Made by a program: the position numbers and the translations under genes. Of a stretch of DNA of 35,677 bases, positions 16,378 to 24,528 are shown one piece after another. The notes under the pieces were generated by a model. It had not been told where the DNA came from. It was given only the letters and a program-made list of their open reading frames with translations, and did not search any database. Position 1 is the first letter of the stretch. Every line of letters starts with the position of its first letter. Origin of the DNA: Bacteroidales bacterium (GTDB lineage Bacteria > Bacteroidota > Bacteroidia > Bacteroidales > UBA932); assembly GCA_022774085.1 (NCBI GenBank), contig JALFNZ010000067.1, positions 1-35,677 on the forward strand. Direction: 5' to 3'.

Positions 16378-17739
16378 ATGGCATCATATAAGAACATATA
16401 TTTCATAGGCATAGGCGGTATAGGAATGAGCGCCATTGCAAGATATTACAATATAAAGGGTTACAATGTCTCAGGATATGACAGGACCCCTTCTGCCCTG
16501 ACAGCGGAGCTTCAGGGTGAAGGCATAAGCATCCACTACGAGGACAATGTGGATTATATTCCGAAGGATGTGGAAAACACTCTGGTTGTATATACCCCTG
16601 CCATACCTAAGGACATGGGGGAACTCGTCTATGTCAATGAACACGGATACAAGGTGGTCAAACGATCCCGCATGCTCGGAGAAATAGCCACCGGACAGCA
16701 ATGTCTGGCCGTTTCAGGTACCCACGGAAAAACCACGACGAGCACCTTGCTCGCTCATATTTTCACGTCTTCGGGCGAGGGCTGCTCGGCCTTTCTCGGG
16801 GGCATCTCCAAGAACTACGACAGCAACCTTCTCACAAGCGAAAACGATGTGATTGTAGCGGAGGCGGATGAATTTGACCGTTCATTCCTACAGCTCTACC
16901 CTTCAATAGCCGTTATTACCTCAATGGATGCAGACCATCTGGACATCTATGGTGACAAGGCACATATAATCGAAGCATTCAAGGCTTTCGCGGGACAGAC
17001 TCAAGGTACGGTCATCAAGAAAATCGGGCTCGACATCTGCCCGGAGGATACTAAGGCCGAGATTCTTACCTATTCCTATGACGATGTCCGAGCGGATTTC
17101 CATGCAGAAAGAATCAGGAAAGATGAATGCGGATATTTCACTTTCGACCTGCATTACAGAGGCAATGTACTCAGGGACTGCAAGGTCGGCATACCGGGAT
17201 GGGTGAATGTCGAGAATGCCATTGCGGCTTCTGCCATTGCCCTGACTTACGGAGTCGATGGCGAGAAAGTGCGCCAGGCGTTGGTGACTTTCCAGGGTGT
17301 GAAAAGACGTTTCGACATACATGTCAACACCCCGACCTGCTCATATATAGATGATTACGCCCACCATCCGAAGGAAATTGCAGCCGCTGTCAGCGCTATG
17401 AGAGACATATTCCCGGGCAGGAAGCTTACTGCGGTGTTCCAGCCTCATCTTTATACAAGGACCAGGGATTTCGCCGATGAATTTGCTCAGGCATTGAGCG
17501 GAGTAGACCGGCTCATTCTCCTGGATATCTACCCTGCAAGGGAGGAGCCTATTCCGGGAGTTACGTCCGATATTATCTTCAACAAGGTCACTTGTGGGGA
17601 TAAAGTACTCATTTCCAGGGATCAGCTTATGGAGCAGCTTGAAAATGAGCAGATTGACACGCTGATCACTTTCGGAGCGGGAAACATAGACCGTTTCATA
17701 GGGCCGATAACTGAAATGCTTGAAAACAGAATCAGATAA
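16378..17739 (+). CDS. murC: UDP-N-acetylmuramate:L-alanine ligase
   Basis: First Mur ligase, adding L-alanine to UDP-MurNAc with ATP. N-terminal glycine-rich motif FIGIGGIGMSAIA at 9-21 and P-loop GTHGKTT at 114-120 are diagnostic for MurC; DADHLD and DDYAHHP motifs follow. An in-frame ATG at 16351 lies inside murG, but ATG 16378 is preferred because it gives the family N-terminus and sits one base after the murG stop; this yields 453 residues. ftsQ follows after two bases. Confidence 0.97.
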   Translation: MASYKNIYFIGIGGIGMSAIARYYNIKGYNVSGYDRTPSALTAELQGEGISIHYEDNVDYIPKDVENTLVVYTPAIPKDMGELVYVNEHGYKVVKRSRMLGEIATGQQCLAVSGTHGKTTTSTLLAHIFTSSGEGCSAFLGGISKNYDSNLLTSENDVIVAEADEFDRSFLQLYPSIAVITSMDADHLDIYGDKAHIIEAFKAFAGQTQGTVIKKIGLDICPEDTKAEILTYSYDDVRADFHAERIRKDECGYFTFDLHYRGNVLRDCKVGIPGWVNVENAIAASAIALTYGVDGEKVRQALVTFQGVKRRFDIHVNTPTCSYIDDYAHHPKEIAAAVSAMRDIFPGRKLTAVFQPHLYTRTRDFADEFAQALSGVDRLILLDIYPAREEPIPGVTSDIIFNKVTCGDKVLISRDQLMEQLENEQIDTLITFGAGNIDRFIGPITEMLENRIR

Positions 17740-17741
17740 GA

Positions 17742-18524
17742 ATGCGCAAGGTAACGAAATATATCATCAGGGCTGTTGCGGCAAGTGTGCTTGCCCTCTG
17801 TCTCTGTGCGTCTTACATTGCCGGGAGGGAATCGCGCAAGCCATTGGTTTGCAAAGGGGTGCGTGTGGCGGTTCTTGACAGTGCACAGAATTGTTTCGTT
17901 ACGGCAAATGATGTCAGGACATTCATCGCCAAGAGTTACGGGCAGGTGAAGGGGGTTCTGCTCGACAGTCTGAATCTCACCAGGATAGAACAGATTGTGG
18001 ACAGCAGGAGCGCAGTTCTGAAAAGTCAGGCATTTGTGACTAAGGACGGGATGCTGAATGTAACGCTCACCCAGAGGAAACCTGTTGTGAGGTTCCAGAA
18101 GAGCGACGGAGGTTTCTATGCTGATGCCCAGGGATGCATTTTCCCGCTCCAGCGTTCGTATTCCTCGCATGTGCAGGTCATTGACGGGAATATCCCTCTG
18201 AAAGCAAACAGCGGTCACAAAGGAATGATTGAAGACCCAAAGGAAAAGGAATGGTTCGATAAGGTCATGACTGTGGTCAACTACCTTGAGAAAGACCGGA
18301 AATGGAAGAACAAGATTGTACAGATCCATGTGGAGGGCAACGGAGAACTCGTGCTCATTCCGCGTGAAGGAAGAGAAAGATTCCAGTTCGGACAACCGGA
18401 CAGGATTCAGGAGAAGATTGAAAAGATGGAGAAATATTACACCTGGATTGCTCCTTCCAAAGACCCCGGTTATTATAAATATGTGGATCTGAAATATGCA
18501 GGACAGATTGTCTGCCGGCAATAA
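17742..18524 (+). CDS. ftsQ: Cell division protein FtsQ
   Basis: Bitopic divisome protein that scaffolds FtsL/FtsB and the FtsW-FtsI synthase. A basic start (MRKVTKYIIR) precedes one membrane span at about 8-28; the periplasmic part begins with a POTRA-like stretch (about 38-110, with CFVTANDVRTFI) and a beta domain (RKPVVRFQ...GGFYADAQG...) that matches the Bacteroidota FtsQ pattern. The 260-residue length is normal. The call is supported by its place between murC and ftsA. ftsA starts 27 bases later. Confidence 0.92.
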   Translation: MRKVTKYIIRAVAASVLALCLCASYIAGRESRKPLVCKGVRVAVLDSAQNCFVTANDVRTFIAKSYGQVKGVLLDSLNLTRIEQIVDSRSAVLKSQAFVTKDGMLNVTLTQRKPVVRFQKSDGGFYADAQGCIFPLQRSYSSHVQVIDGNIPLKANSGHKGMIEDPKEKEWFDKVMTVVNYLEKDRKWKNKIVQIHVEGNGELVLIPREGRERFQFGQPDRIQEKIEKMEKYYTWIAPSKDPGYYKYVDLKYAGQIVCRQ

Positions 18525-18551
18525 GGAAATAACAATTAATACATAGTTGCT

Positions 18552-20057
18552 ATGAACATTACGGAAAAATACATCGTAGCCATTGATCTGGGAACATCGA
18601 AAATAGCCCTTAGCGTTGCCAAGGTAAGCGGAGAGGATGTACAGGTCATATATTACAAGGAATGCGGCTCTGCCGGAATACGGTACAGCAGTGTTTTCAA
18701 TGAGAGTCTCGTCACAGGGGTTCTCAGCAAGGCTGTGCAGGAGGCTGAAGAAGAGCTCGGAATCAAGATTACCTCTGCTGTTGTCGGCATGCCGAAATAT
18801 CCTGTCGTAGTGCAGAGCAACACCGCCAAGATTGAGGAAAGGGGCGAGGACAGCGAAATCACAATGGAGGACATATCCTATCTGAAACGTTTTGCAGAGG
18901 AGTCCTATCCTCTTGCAGATGAGCAGAAAGAGGCTATCTATGGTGCTGTGGCACAGTCGTTTTCGGATGGAGAGAATTTCCAGATTATCGAGAAGGACAT
19001 CATCGGAATGACAGGTGACACAGTTGAAGGCAATTTCAAGGTTTTCATTGGCAACAAAAGGTCGCTCAACAAGATTGACCATGTCATGAACAGAATCGGC
19101 ATCCCGGCCATCCGCAAATTCTTTACGGCGGATTCAACGGCAAAGGCTGTGCTGACCAATGCCGAAATGGAAAACGGTGTGGCCCTGATAGACTTCGGTG
19201 GCGGATGTACCTCCGTTTCCATTTACCACGGCAACATCATGAGGCACTTCGCTTCCATCCCGTTCGGAGGCAAGAACATAACAGACGACATCAAGAGCGA
19301 ATGTCAGATCAGCGACCACCTTGCGGAGAACATCAAGCTTGCCTACGGAGCATGCATGCCTGAGAAACTCCAGAATCTCGGAGAGAAGATCATACATATA
19401 CGCAGCAATTCCGCTGATGCCGACAAACAGCTTCCTGTAAAATATTTGTCAGAAATCATCACTGCCAGAATAGAGGAGATCATCATGGCCATTCTCTATG
19501 AAATAGAGCAGAGCCAGTTCGCCGACATCCTCAGAAGCGGAATCGTCATAACCGGAGGTGCCTCACAGACTGCAAATCTTTGCAATTTCATTTACGATAT
19601 TTCCGGATACAAGGTAAGGACAGGCTATCCGAAAGGACTCTTCTCTTGCCAGGGATGCGACGGAATCGCGGATACATCGGCGAGTACTTCGCTCGGACTC
19701 ATCCTCGCCGCCACCCATGACAAGACCATCAATTGCGCAATCAACAAAGATGAATTGGCGGCGGGCATTAGCGGTAAAGTGGAAATAGAAAATCCTGTGG
19801 AACCAGTCAAAGTTGAAAAAATGCCACAGGAAGAGATACCACAGGAAGAGACTCCAGCGGAAGAAATCAGCAAACCGGCGGAAGGCAGCTTATCTGACGG
19901 TACCCTGCTTGAATTCGAGAAGGTGAAACCGGCAACCGAGTCTAAGAAAGAAACGAAAAAAGAGACAAGAAAGCCGAAAATCACCTGGAAGGACAGAATA
20001 AGGAACACCCTTTTCAATTTTTATGACACTTCAACTGACGAATCACCTGAGGCATAG
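18552..20057 (+). CDS. ftsA: Cell division protein FtsA
   Basis: Actin-like ATPase that tethers FtsZ filaments to the membrane. ATP-site motifs: phosphate-1 AIDLGTSK at 10-17, phosphate-2 ALIDFGGGCTSVSIY in the middle, and adenosine motif GIVITGGAS. The FtsA-specific 1C domain replaces actin domain 1B near 80-165. After residue about 405 comes a variable linker rich in Glu, Pro and Lys, with a short duplicated unit (PQEEI-PQEET, 15-base pitch near 19823), then a conserved C-terminal amphipathic segment (TWKDRIRNTLFNFYD), the probable membrane-targeting helix. Its TAG stop overlaps the Shine-Dalgarno of ftsZ, so translation of the two is likely coupled. Confidence 0.97.
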   Translation: MNITEKYIVAIDLGTSKIALSVAKVSGEDVQVIYYKECGSAGIRYSSVFNESLVTGVLSKAVQEAEEELGIKITSAVVGMPKYPVVVQSNTAKIEERGEDSEITMEDISYLKRFAEESYPLADEQKEAIYGAVAQSFSDGENFQIIEKDIIGMTGDTVEGNFKVFIGNKRSLNKIDHVMNRIGIPAIRKFFTADSTAKAVLTNAEMENGVALIDFGGGCTSVSIYHGNIMRHFASIPFGGKNITDDIKSECQISDHLAENIKLAYGACMPEKLQNLGEKIIHIRSNSADADKQLPVKYLSEIITARIEEIIMAILYEIEQSQFADILRSGIVITGGASQTANLCNFIYDISGYKVRTGYPKGLFSCQGCDGIADTSASTSLGLILAATHDKTINCAINKDELAAGISGKVEIENPVEPVKVEKMPQEEIPQEETPAEEISKPAEGSLSDGTLLEFEKVKPATESKKETKKETRKPKITWKDRIRNTLFNFYDTSTDESPEA

Positions 20058-20062
20058 GAGGT
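20056..20062 (+). promoter_or_regulatory. Strong Shine-Dalgarno of ftsZ overlapping the ftsA stop
   Basis: AGGAGGT begins within the ftsA TAG stop (20055-20057) and ends six bases before ATG 20069. It is the second perfect site in an operon whose other genes mostly lack one, and would support high FtsZ output relative to the genes before it (inference). Confidence 0.8.
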
Positions 20063-20068
20063 ATTATT

Positions 20069-21337
20069 ATGGAATATATAGACAATTTTGAAAATATGGA
20101 TATAACCCCTGCAGACTGGGTCCCGGAAAAATCCATCATCAAGGTCATCGGTGTGGGTGGCGGAGGCTGCAATGCCGTGGACTATATGTACAGGCAGAAA
20201 ATCGAAGGATGTACTTTCGTTGTCTGCAACACTGATGCTCAGGCACTTGAAAGTTGCGCCGTTCCTATCAAGATCCAGCTCGGAGAAGGTCTGGGAGCCG
20301 GTTGCGATCCTACCAAGGGAAGAAATGCAGCGTTGAATTCGCAGGATGAGATTGCGGTGAAGGCTCTTGAGGGCACTGAGATGCTTTTCATTACTGCAGG
20401 AATGGGTGGCGGTACAGGTACCGGTGCAGCTCCTGTGATTGCATCGATGGCGAAAAAGAAAGGGATTCTGACCGTCGGAGTAGTGACCATTCCGTTCAAG
20501 AACGAAGGTTGCGAATCGGCTTCAAAGGCAGTGGACGGCATCAATGAGCTTGAGAAGAATGTTGACAGTCTCCTTATTATCAACAATGAGAAACTTTATG
20601 ATTTCTACGGTGACCTGCTGATTCAGGATGCCTTCCCTAAGGCTGACGAAGTGCTCGCCACTGCTGTTCGCGGAATCACTGAGATTATCAAGAAGAAAGG
20701 CCATATCAATGTGGATTTCAATGATGTAAGGACCATGATGAAAAACAGCGGCATGGCCTTGATGGGTTGTGGTACAGGTACAGGCGAGAACAGGCTGAGC
20801 GATGCAGTGAGGAATGCTTTCGAGTCCCCTCTCCTGAATGATTTCGACCTTAAGACTGCCAAATATGTGCTCATAAACATCACAGTGGGCAGGAATAACC
20901 AGGGTGCAAAAATGACCGAACTCGGAATCATCAACAAGCTCATAGCAGAATATACAGGGAAGGCAAACAATTTCAAGACCGGTATCGTTTTCGAAGATGA
21001 TCCCGATTTCGGAGATAAGATTTGCATTACTGCCATAGCAACAGGTTTCAAGATGGGCATGCTGGACCAGATTACGGATGCCAATCTTGGCAATATCATC
21101 TGGATTGATGACAGTTTCAAATATGAGAAAAAGATTTCATCTGAGGATGGTATCGAGCTTCCTGAGATCAAGAGTGAGAAAATCGGTTACAACAATGCTG
21201 CCGTCAGGAAGAAGAACTTGTTCAGTGACGGAGTGAAGCCTGTGCTGGTGGTGTCCGAAGGACAGAATCGCAGCGAACTTGAGAACACCGCTGCCATCCG
21301 CAGGAAGGCCAGCGGAAGGATGGCTTTGGATGAATAG
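20069..21337 (+). CDS. ftsZ: Cell division protein FtsZ
   Basis: Tubulin-like GTPase that forms the Z ring. GTP-binding motifs: GVGGGGCNAVDYM at 28-40, NTDAQAL at 54-60, tubulin signature GGGTGTG at 113-119, and the T7 region NVDFNDVRTMM whose Asp catalyses GTP hydrolysis in the neighbouring subunit. The globular core ends near residue 340. The tail of about 80 residues ends ELENTAAIRRKASGRMALDE; the TAAIRRK part resembles the usual Bacteroidota C-terminal peptide (PAY-R-R/K type) but has Ala in place of Pro and extra residues after it. Last gene of the dcw operon; gltX follows with its own promoter-like site. No clear hairpin-plus-T-run terminator after the stop. Confidence 0.98.
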   Translation: MEYIDNFENMDITPADWVPEKSIIKVIGVGGGGCNAVDYMYRQKIEGCTFVVCNTDAQALESCAVPIKIQLGEGLGAGCDPTKGRNAALNSQDEIAVKALEGTEMLFITAGMGGGTGTGAAPVIASMAKKKGILTVGVVTIPFKNEGCESASKAVDGINELEKNVDSLLIINNEKLYDFYGDLLIQDAFPKADEVLATAVRGITEIIKKKGHINVDFNDVRTMMKNSGMALMGCGTGTGENRLSDAVRNAFESPLLNDFDLKTAKYVLINITVGRNNQGAKMTELGIINKLIAEYTGKANNFKTGIVFEDDPDFGDKICITAIATGFKMGMLDQITDANLGNIIWIDDSFKYEKKISSEDGIELPEIKSEKIGYNNAAVRKKNLFSDGVKPVLVVSEGQNRSELENTAAIRRKASGRMALDE

Positions 21338-21383
21338 ACCGGACGCGGCTTACCCTTGAAAACTATAGTTCATATTTTTCGAA

Positions 21384-21413
21384 TTGCCAAAATCGAGTTT
21401 TTTATTAATTTTG
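21384..21413 (+). promoter_or_regulatory. gltX promoter (TTG -33 and TAnnTTTG -7)
   Basis: TTG at 21384-21386, a 19-base spacer, then TAATTTTG at 21406-21413 match the Bacteroidota sigma-70-type promoter (TTG...TAnnTTTG). It lies in the 123-base gap after ftsZ and would start transcription near 21420, about 40 bases before the gltX ATG. A 10-base palindrome AACTATAGTT at 21361-21370 lies just upstream; its meaning is unknown. Confidence 0.65.
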
Positions 21414-21460
21414 CGGCGGTTTTGTGCATGGTGTGCAAAACTGGATAATTGACAGATATA

Positions 21461-23098
21461 ATGGCAAGAAGAACTCGCGTGAGATTTGCGCCGTCACCAA
21501 CAGGACCGCTCCACATGGGTGGCGTCAGGACAGCGCTTTACAACTACCTCTATGCAAAGCAGCACGGAGGCGATTTCATCATTAGAATTGAGGATACAGA
21601 CTCCCAGAGATTCGTTCCGGGAGCTGAGAAATATATTATTGAAGCACTCAACTGGTGCGGTATTATTCCTGACGAAGGAGTTGATTCTGAGGGCAATGTA
21701 GTTGAGACTGCTTCGGAGCGTCATCCGCATGCTCCATACAGGCAGAGCCAGAGGAAGAGCATCTACCGCAAATATGCCGAGGAACTTGTAGAAAAGGGAT
21801 TTGCCTACTATGCTTTCGACACGGCTGAGGAACTTTCAGCAAAGAGGGCGGCTCTGGAGGCTGAGGGAAAGACCTTCATCTACAACCACACTTCACGCAT
21901 GGAGCTTCGCAACTCTCTCTCAATGCCTGAGAGCGAGTGGAGGCCACTTCTGGAGAGTCACACGGACTGGACAATCCGCTTCAAGATGCCTGAGGGCAGA
22001 ATAGTGAAGATGGATGACCTGATTCGCGGCCATGTCGAGGTCAATACCGTGACCCTTGACGACAAGGTGCTATGGAAAAGGGCCGACGAACTTCCGACCT
22101 ACCATCTGGCCAACATCGTGGATGACCACCTGATGGAAATCACCGAAGTCATAAGAGGTGAGGAGTGGCTGCCTTCACTTCCGCTTCATTATCTTCTTTA
22201 TGAGGCATTCGGCTGGACGGACACAATGCCACGCTTTGCCCACCTTTCTCTCCTGCTGAAACCGGACGGGAAAGGCAAGCTTTCCAAGAGGGACGGAGAC
22301 CGTCTCGGCTTCCCTGTCTTCCCTCTGAAATGGACCAATGCCGAGGGTGAGGTGTCAAGGGGTTATCGTGAGGACGGATATTTCCCTGAGGCTTTCGTGA
22401 ACCTGCTTGCGATGCTTGGCTGGAATCCCGGTGATGACAGGGAACTTTTCACCATGCCTGAGCTCATCGAAGCTTTCTCACTTGAGAGGGTTATCAAGTC
22501 AGGTGCAAGGTTCAATCCTGACAAGGCAAAATGGTATAATAAGGAATATCTCAGGACCAAGACTGCTGAGGAGCTTACTGAGCTATACATCCCGATTCTG
22601 GAGTCCAAGGGCATGCAGATTGTCGATTGTGCAAAATGTGCCCTCACTGCAGGCTCGCAGATAAGTGCTCAAGGTGCTGATTTCCAAAATCATATCTTTA
22701 CTCGTGACTATGTCCTCCGCATTGTGGGGCTCATAAAGGAAAGAGCTTCGTTCGTTGCTGATTTCTGGGACATAGCATCATACCTCTTTGTAAGCCCGGC
22801 TTCGTTCGTGGAGAAGGATGCTGCAAAGTTCTGGAAAGAAGAAAACTACAGCCTTGCACTCAAAGTGGCTGATTTCATTCTTGCCTTTGACGGTGAGTTC
22901 ACCAAGGAGTCGCTCGAAGGACCGCTTGAGGAGTTCATCCGCGGCAATGAGTGGCCTATGGGCAAAGTTATGAACTGCCTCAGACTTGCCCTCGTAGGTG
23001 CTTCCAGCGGACTTGGGATTGCTGACATCGTCACCCTTATCGGAAAGGAAGAGTTCAGTCGCAGGATTGAGTTCATCAAGGATACCCTTGGCTGTTGA
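21461..23098 (+). CDS. gltX: Glutamyl-tRNA synthetase
   Basis: Class I synthetase charging tRNA-Glu (and tRNA-Gln if discriminating power is relaxed; GatCAB was not in view). The HIGH-type motif is PSPTGPLHMGG at 11-21; the KMSKS-type motif is KLSKR at 273-277, both in the form used by bacterial GluRS. Rossmann fold at 1-320, helical anticodon-binding domain to the end. Length of 545 residues is somewhat above the usual ~500. A TTG at 21449 is in frame, but ATG 21461 is chosen because it gives the conserved N-terminus ARRTRVRFAPSPTG. rpiB starts 18 bases downstream. Confidence 0.96.
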   Translation: MARRTRVRFAPSPTGPLHMGGVRTALYNYLYAKQHGGDFIIRIEDTDSQRFVPGAEKYIIEALNWCGIIPDEGVDSEGNVVETASERHPHAPYRQSQRKSIYRKYAEELVEKGFAYYAFDTAEELSAKRAALEAEGKTFIYNHTSRMELRNSLSMPESEWRPLLESHTDWTIRFKMPEGRIVKMDDLIRGHVEVNTVTLDDKVLWKRADELPTYHLANIVDDHLMEITEVIRGEEWLPSLPLHYLLYEAFGWTDTMPRFAHLSLLLKPDGKGKLSKRDGDRLGFPVFPLKWTNAEGEVSRGYREDGYFPEAFVNLLAMLGWNPGDDRELFTMPELIEAFSLERVIKSGARFNPDKAKWYNKEYLRTKTAEELTELYIPILESKGMQIVDCAKCALTAGSQISAQGADFQNHIFTRDYVLRIVGLIKERASFVADFWDIASYLFVSPASFVEKDAAKFWKEENYSLALKVADFILAFDGEFTKESLEGPLEEFIRGNEWPMGKVMNCLRLALVGASSGLGIADIVTLIGKEEFSRRIEFIKDTLGC

Positions 23099-23116
23099 AT
23101 TATATATACTAAGAAT

Positions 23117-23548
23117 ATGAAAATAGGAATATGCAGTGACCATGCTGGTTTTGAATATAAGACCAGACTGATTGCATGGCTGGAAGATGGGGGCCATGAA
23201 GTTGTCAATTTCGGTACTGATTCTGCTGACAGTATGGATTATCCTGATGTAGCTCACCCTCTTGCAAAGGCGGTGACCAAAGGGGATGTCCAGTGTGGCA
23301 TTGCAATGTGCGGCACAGGAAATGGAATGTCCTTTTGCCTGAACAAGCATATCGGCATCCGTGCCGGTCTTGCCTGGAGTGTGGAAATCGGCAAACTTCT
23401 CAAGCAGCACAATAATGCCAACATACTCGTAATGCCGGCAAGATTCATCCCATTTGAAGAAGTTGTCAATATCACGAAGGTATGGATTGATACTCCTTTC
23501 GAGGGAGGAAGACACCAGCGCAGAATTGAAAAAATCGAGCAGTTTTGA
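23117..23548 (+). CDS. rpiB: Ribose-5-phosphate isomerase B
   Basis: Interconverts ribose 5-phosphate and ribulose 5-phosphate in the pentose phosphate pathway. RpiB/LacAB family of 143 residues: SDHAGFEYK at 7-15 (phosphate and substrate binding), catalytic Cys65 in MCGTGNGMS, then NHNNANIL-like region and a C-terminal FEGGRHQRRIEKI helix, all diagnostic. The related allose-6-phosphate isomerase activity is a possible side activity of the family. It lies between gltX and truB and is probably co-transcribed with both. Confidence 0.96.
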   Translation: MKIGICSDHAGFEYKTRLIAWLEDGGHEVVNFGTDSADSMDYPDVAHPLAKAVTKGDVQCGIAMCGTGNGMSFCLNKHIGIRAGLAWSVEIGKLLKQHNNANILVMPARFIPFEEVVNITKVWIDTPFEGGRHQRRIEKIEQF

Positions 23549-23587
23549 TAATCCTGAACTGTATCTTTAAACAAAATCGTCTCACTT

Positions 23588-24490
23588 GTGGAAGCATATA
23601 TCCCTGCAAGGCAGGATAAGAGCCTGTCACACAATATTGAAGATTATCCCGGGGGTATAATAATCCCCGTTGATAAACCATATCGGTGGACTTCCGCTGA
23701 TGTGATAAGAAAGGTGAAATTTGCTGCCATAAGGCATTTCAATAAGAAAAATCTCAAAGTCGGACATGCAGGCACTCTCGACCCATTGGCTACGGGAGTG
23801 CTTCTTGTGTGCATAGGCAACGCCACCAAGCTTGCAGAATCGCTTCAAGCCCATGACAAGGAGTATGTGGCTGGAATCAGCTTCGGGGCGACTACCCCTT
23901 CATATGACCTGGAAAAGGAAATCGACAGGTTCTTTCCGCATGAACATATTGATGAAGAGGCTGTCCGTAAAGCCCTTGCCGGCTTTGTAGGAGAGCAGGA
24001 CCAGGTGGCACCACTGTTTTCTGCCAAGTCTGTGGACGGTGTCAGAGCCTATGAACTTGCCCGCAAGCTATACAAGGAAGGCGGTTCGATGGATGAGGCT
24101 GCACGCGAGCTTATCCGTACAAGCCGAATCCGCATCACGGAATTGGAACTGCTTTCATTCTCGGCAGCGGCTTGCATGCAGGCAAACAGTCCTGCGGAAG
24201 AGACGGCAGCTGCGGCAAGTCAGACCTCAGAAAAATCTATTGGCATCGCCACTTTGTCAACCGCCTCATCAAGAATTAACGTTACCGACAATACTGCCCT
24301 CGGGCTGCCTCGTGCTGTGATCAGAATTGCCTGCAGCAAAGGGACTTACGTGCGAGCCTTTGCACGCGATCTGGGAGAGGCACTCGGAAGCGGGGCCCAT
24401 CTGGACAGTCTTCAGCGCTCTGCAAGCGGTGTTTTCCGCATCGAAAATGCCCTTACTGTAGAACAAGTCACAGCCCTTCTTCAAACCTGA
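23588..24490 (+). CDS. truB: tRNA pseudouridine-55 synthase TruB
   Basis: Makes pseudouridine 55 in the T-arm of tRNAs. Motif I VDKPYRWTSADV at 28-39, catalytic Asp65 in VGHAGTLDPLATGVL, the YVAGISFG and PLFSAKSVDGVRAYELAR motifs, and the C-terminal CSKGTYVRAFARDLG motif at about 249-263 are present. Start: GTG 23588 is the only usual start codon that keeps motif I, giving about 20 residues before the domain; a start further in cannot be excluded. Between LELLSF and LPRAVIRIACSKG lies an Ala/Ser/Thr-rich low-complexity insert at about 192-239 that is absent from standard TruB. Last gene of the housekeeping block. Confidence 0.95.
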   Translation: MEAYIPARQDKSLSHNIEDYPGGIIIPVDKPYRWTSADVIRKVKFAAIRHFNKKNLKVGHAGTLDPLATGVLLVCIGNATKLAESLQAHDKEYVAGISFGATTPSYDLEKEIDRFFPHEHIDEEAVRKALAGFVGEQDQVAPLFSAKSVDGVRAYELARKLYKEGGSMDEAARELIRTSRIRITELELLSFSAAACMQANSPAEETAAAASQTSEKSIGIATLSTASSRINVTDNTALGLPRAVIRIACSKGTYVRAFARDLGEALGSGAHLDSLQRSASGVFRIENALTVEQVTALLQT

Positions 24491-24528
24491 GGGTCTGACA
24501 TAAGAAACTATTTTTAAATTAACCACAT

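Noticed and set aside
17622..19082. Antisense open frame of 486 codons across murC, ftsQ and ftsA
   Set aside because: Wholly antisense to three well-supported genes, no recognisable domain, and composition is that of a shadow of coding DNA.
21361..21413. Terminator after ftsZ
   Set aside because: AACTATAGTT and T-rich runs are present, but no stable GC-containing stem precedes them; the T-rich part is better explained by the gltX promoter.
24500..24528. Promoter before the GH36 gene (TATTTTTA at 24509)
   Set aside because: Last base of the -7 consensus is wrong and no TTG element lies about 19 bases upstream.
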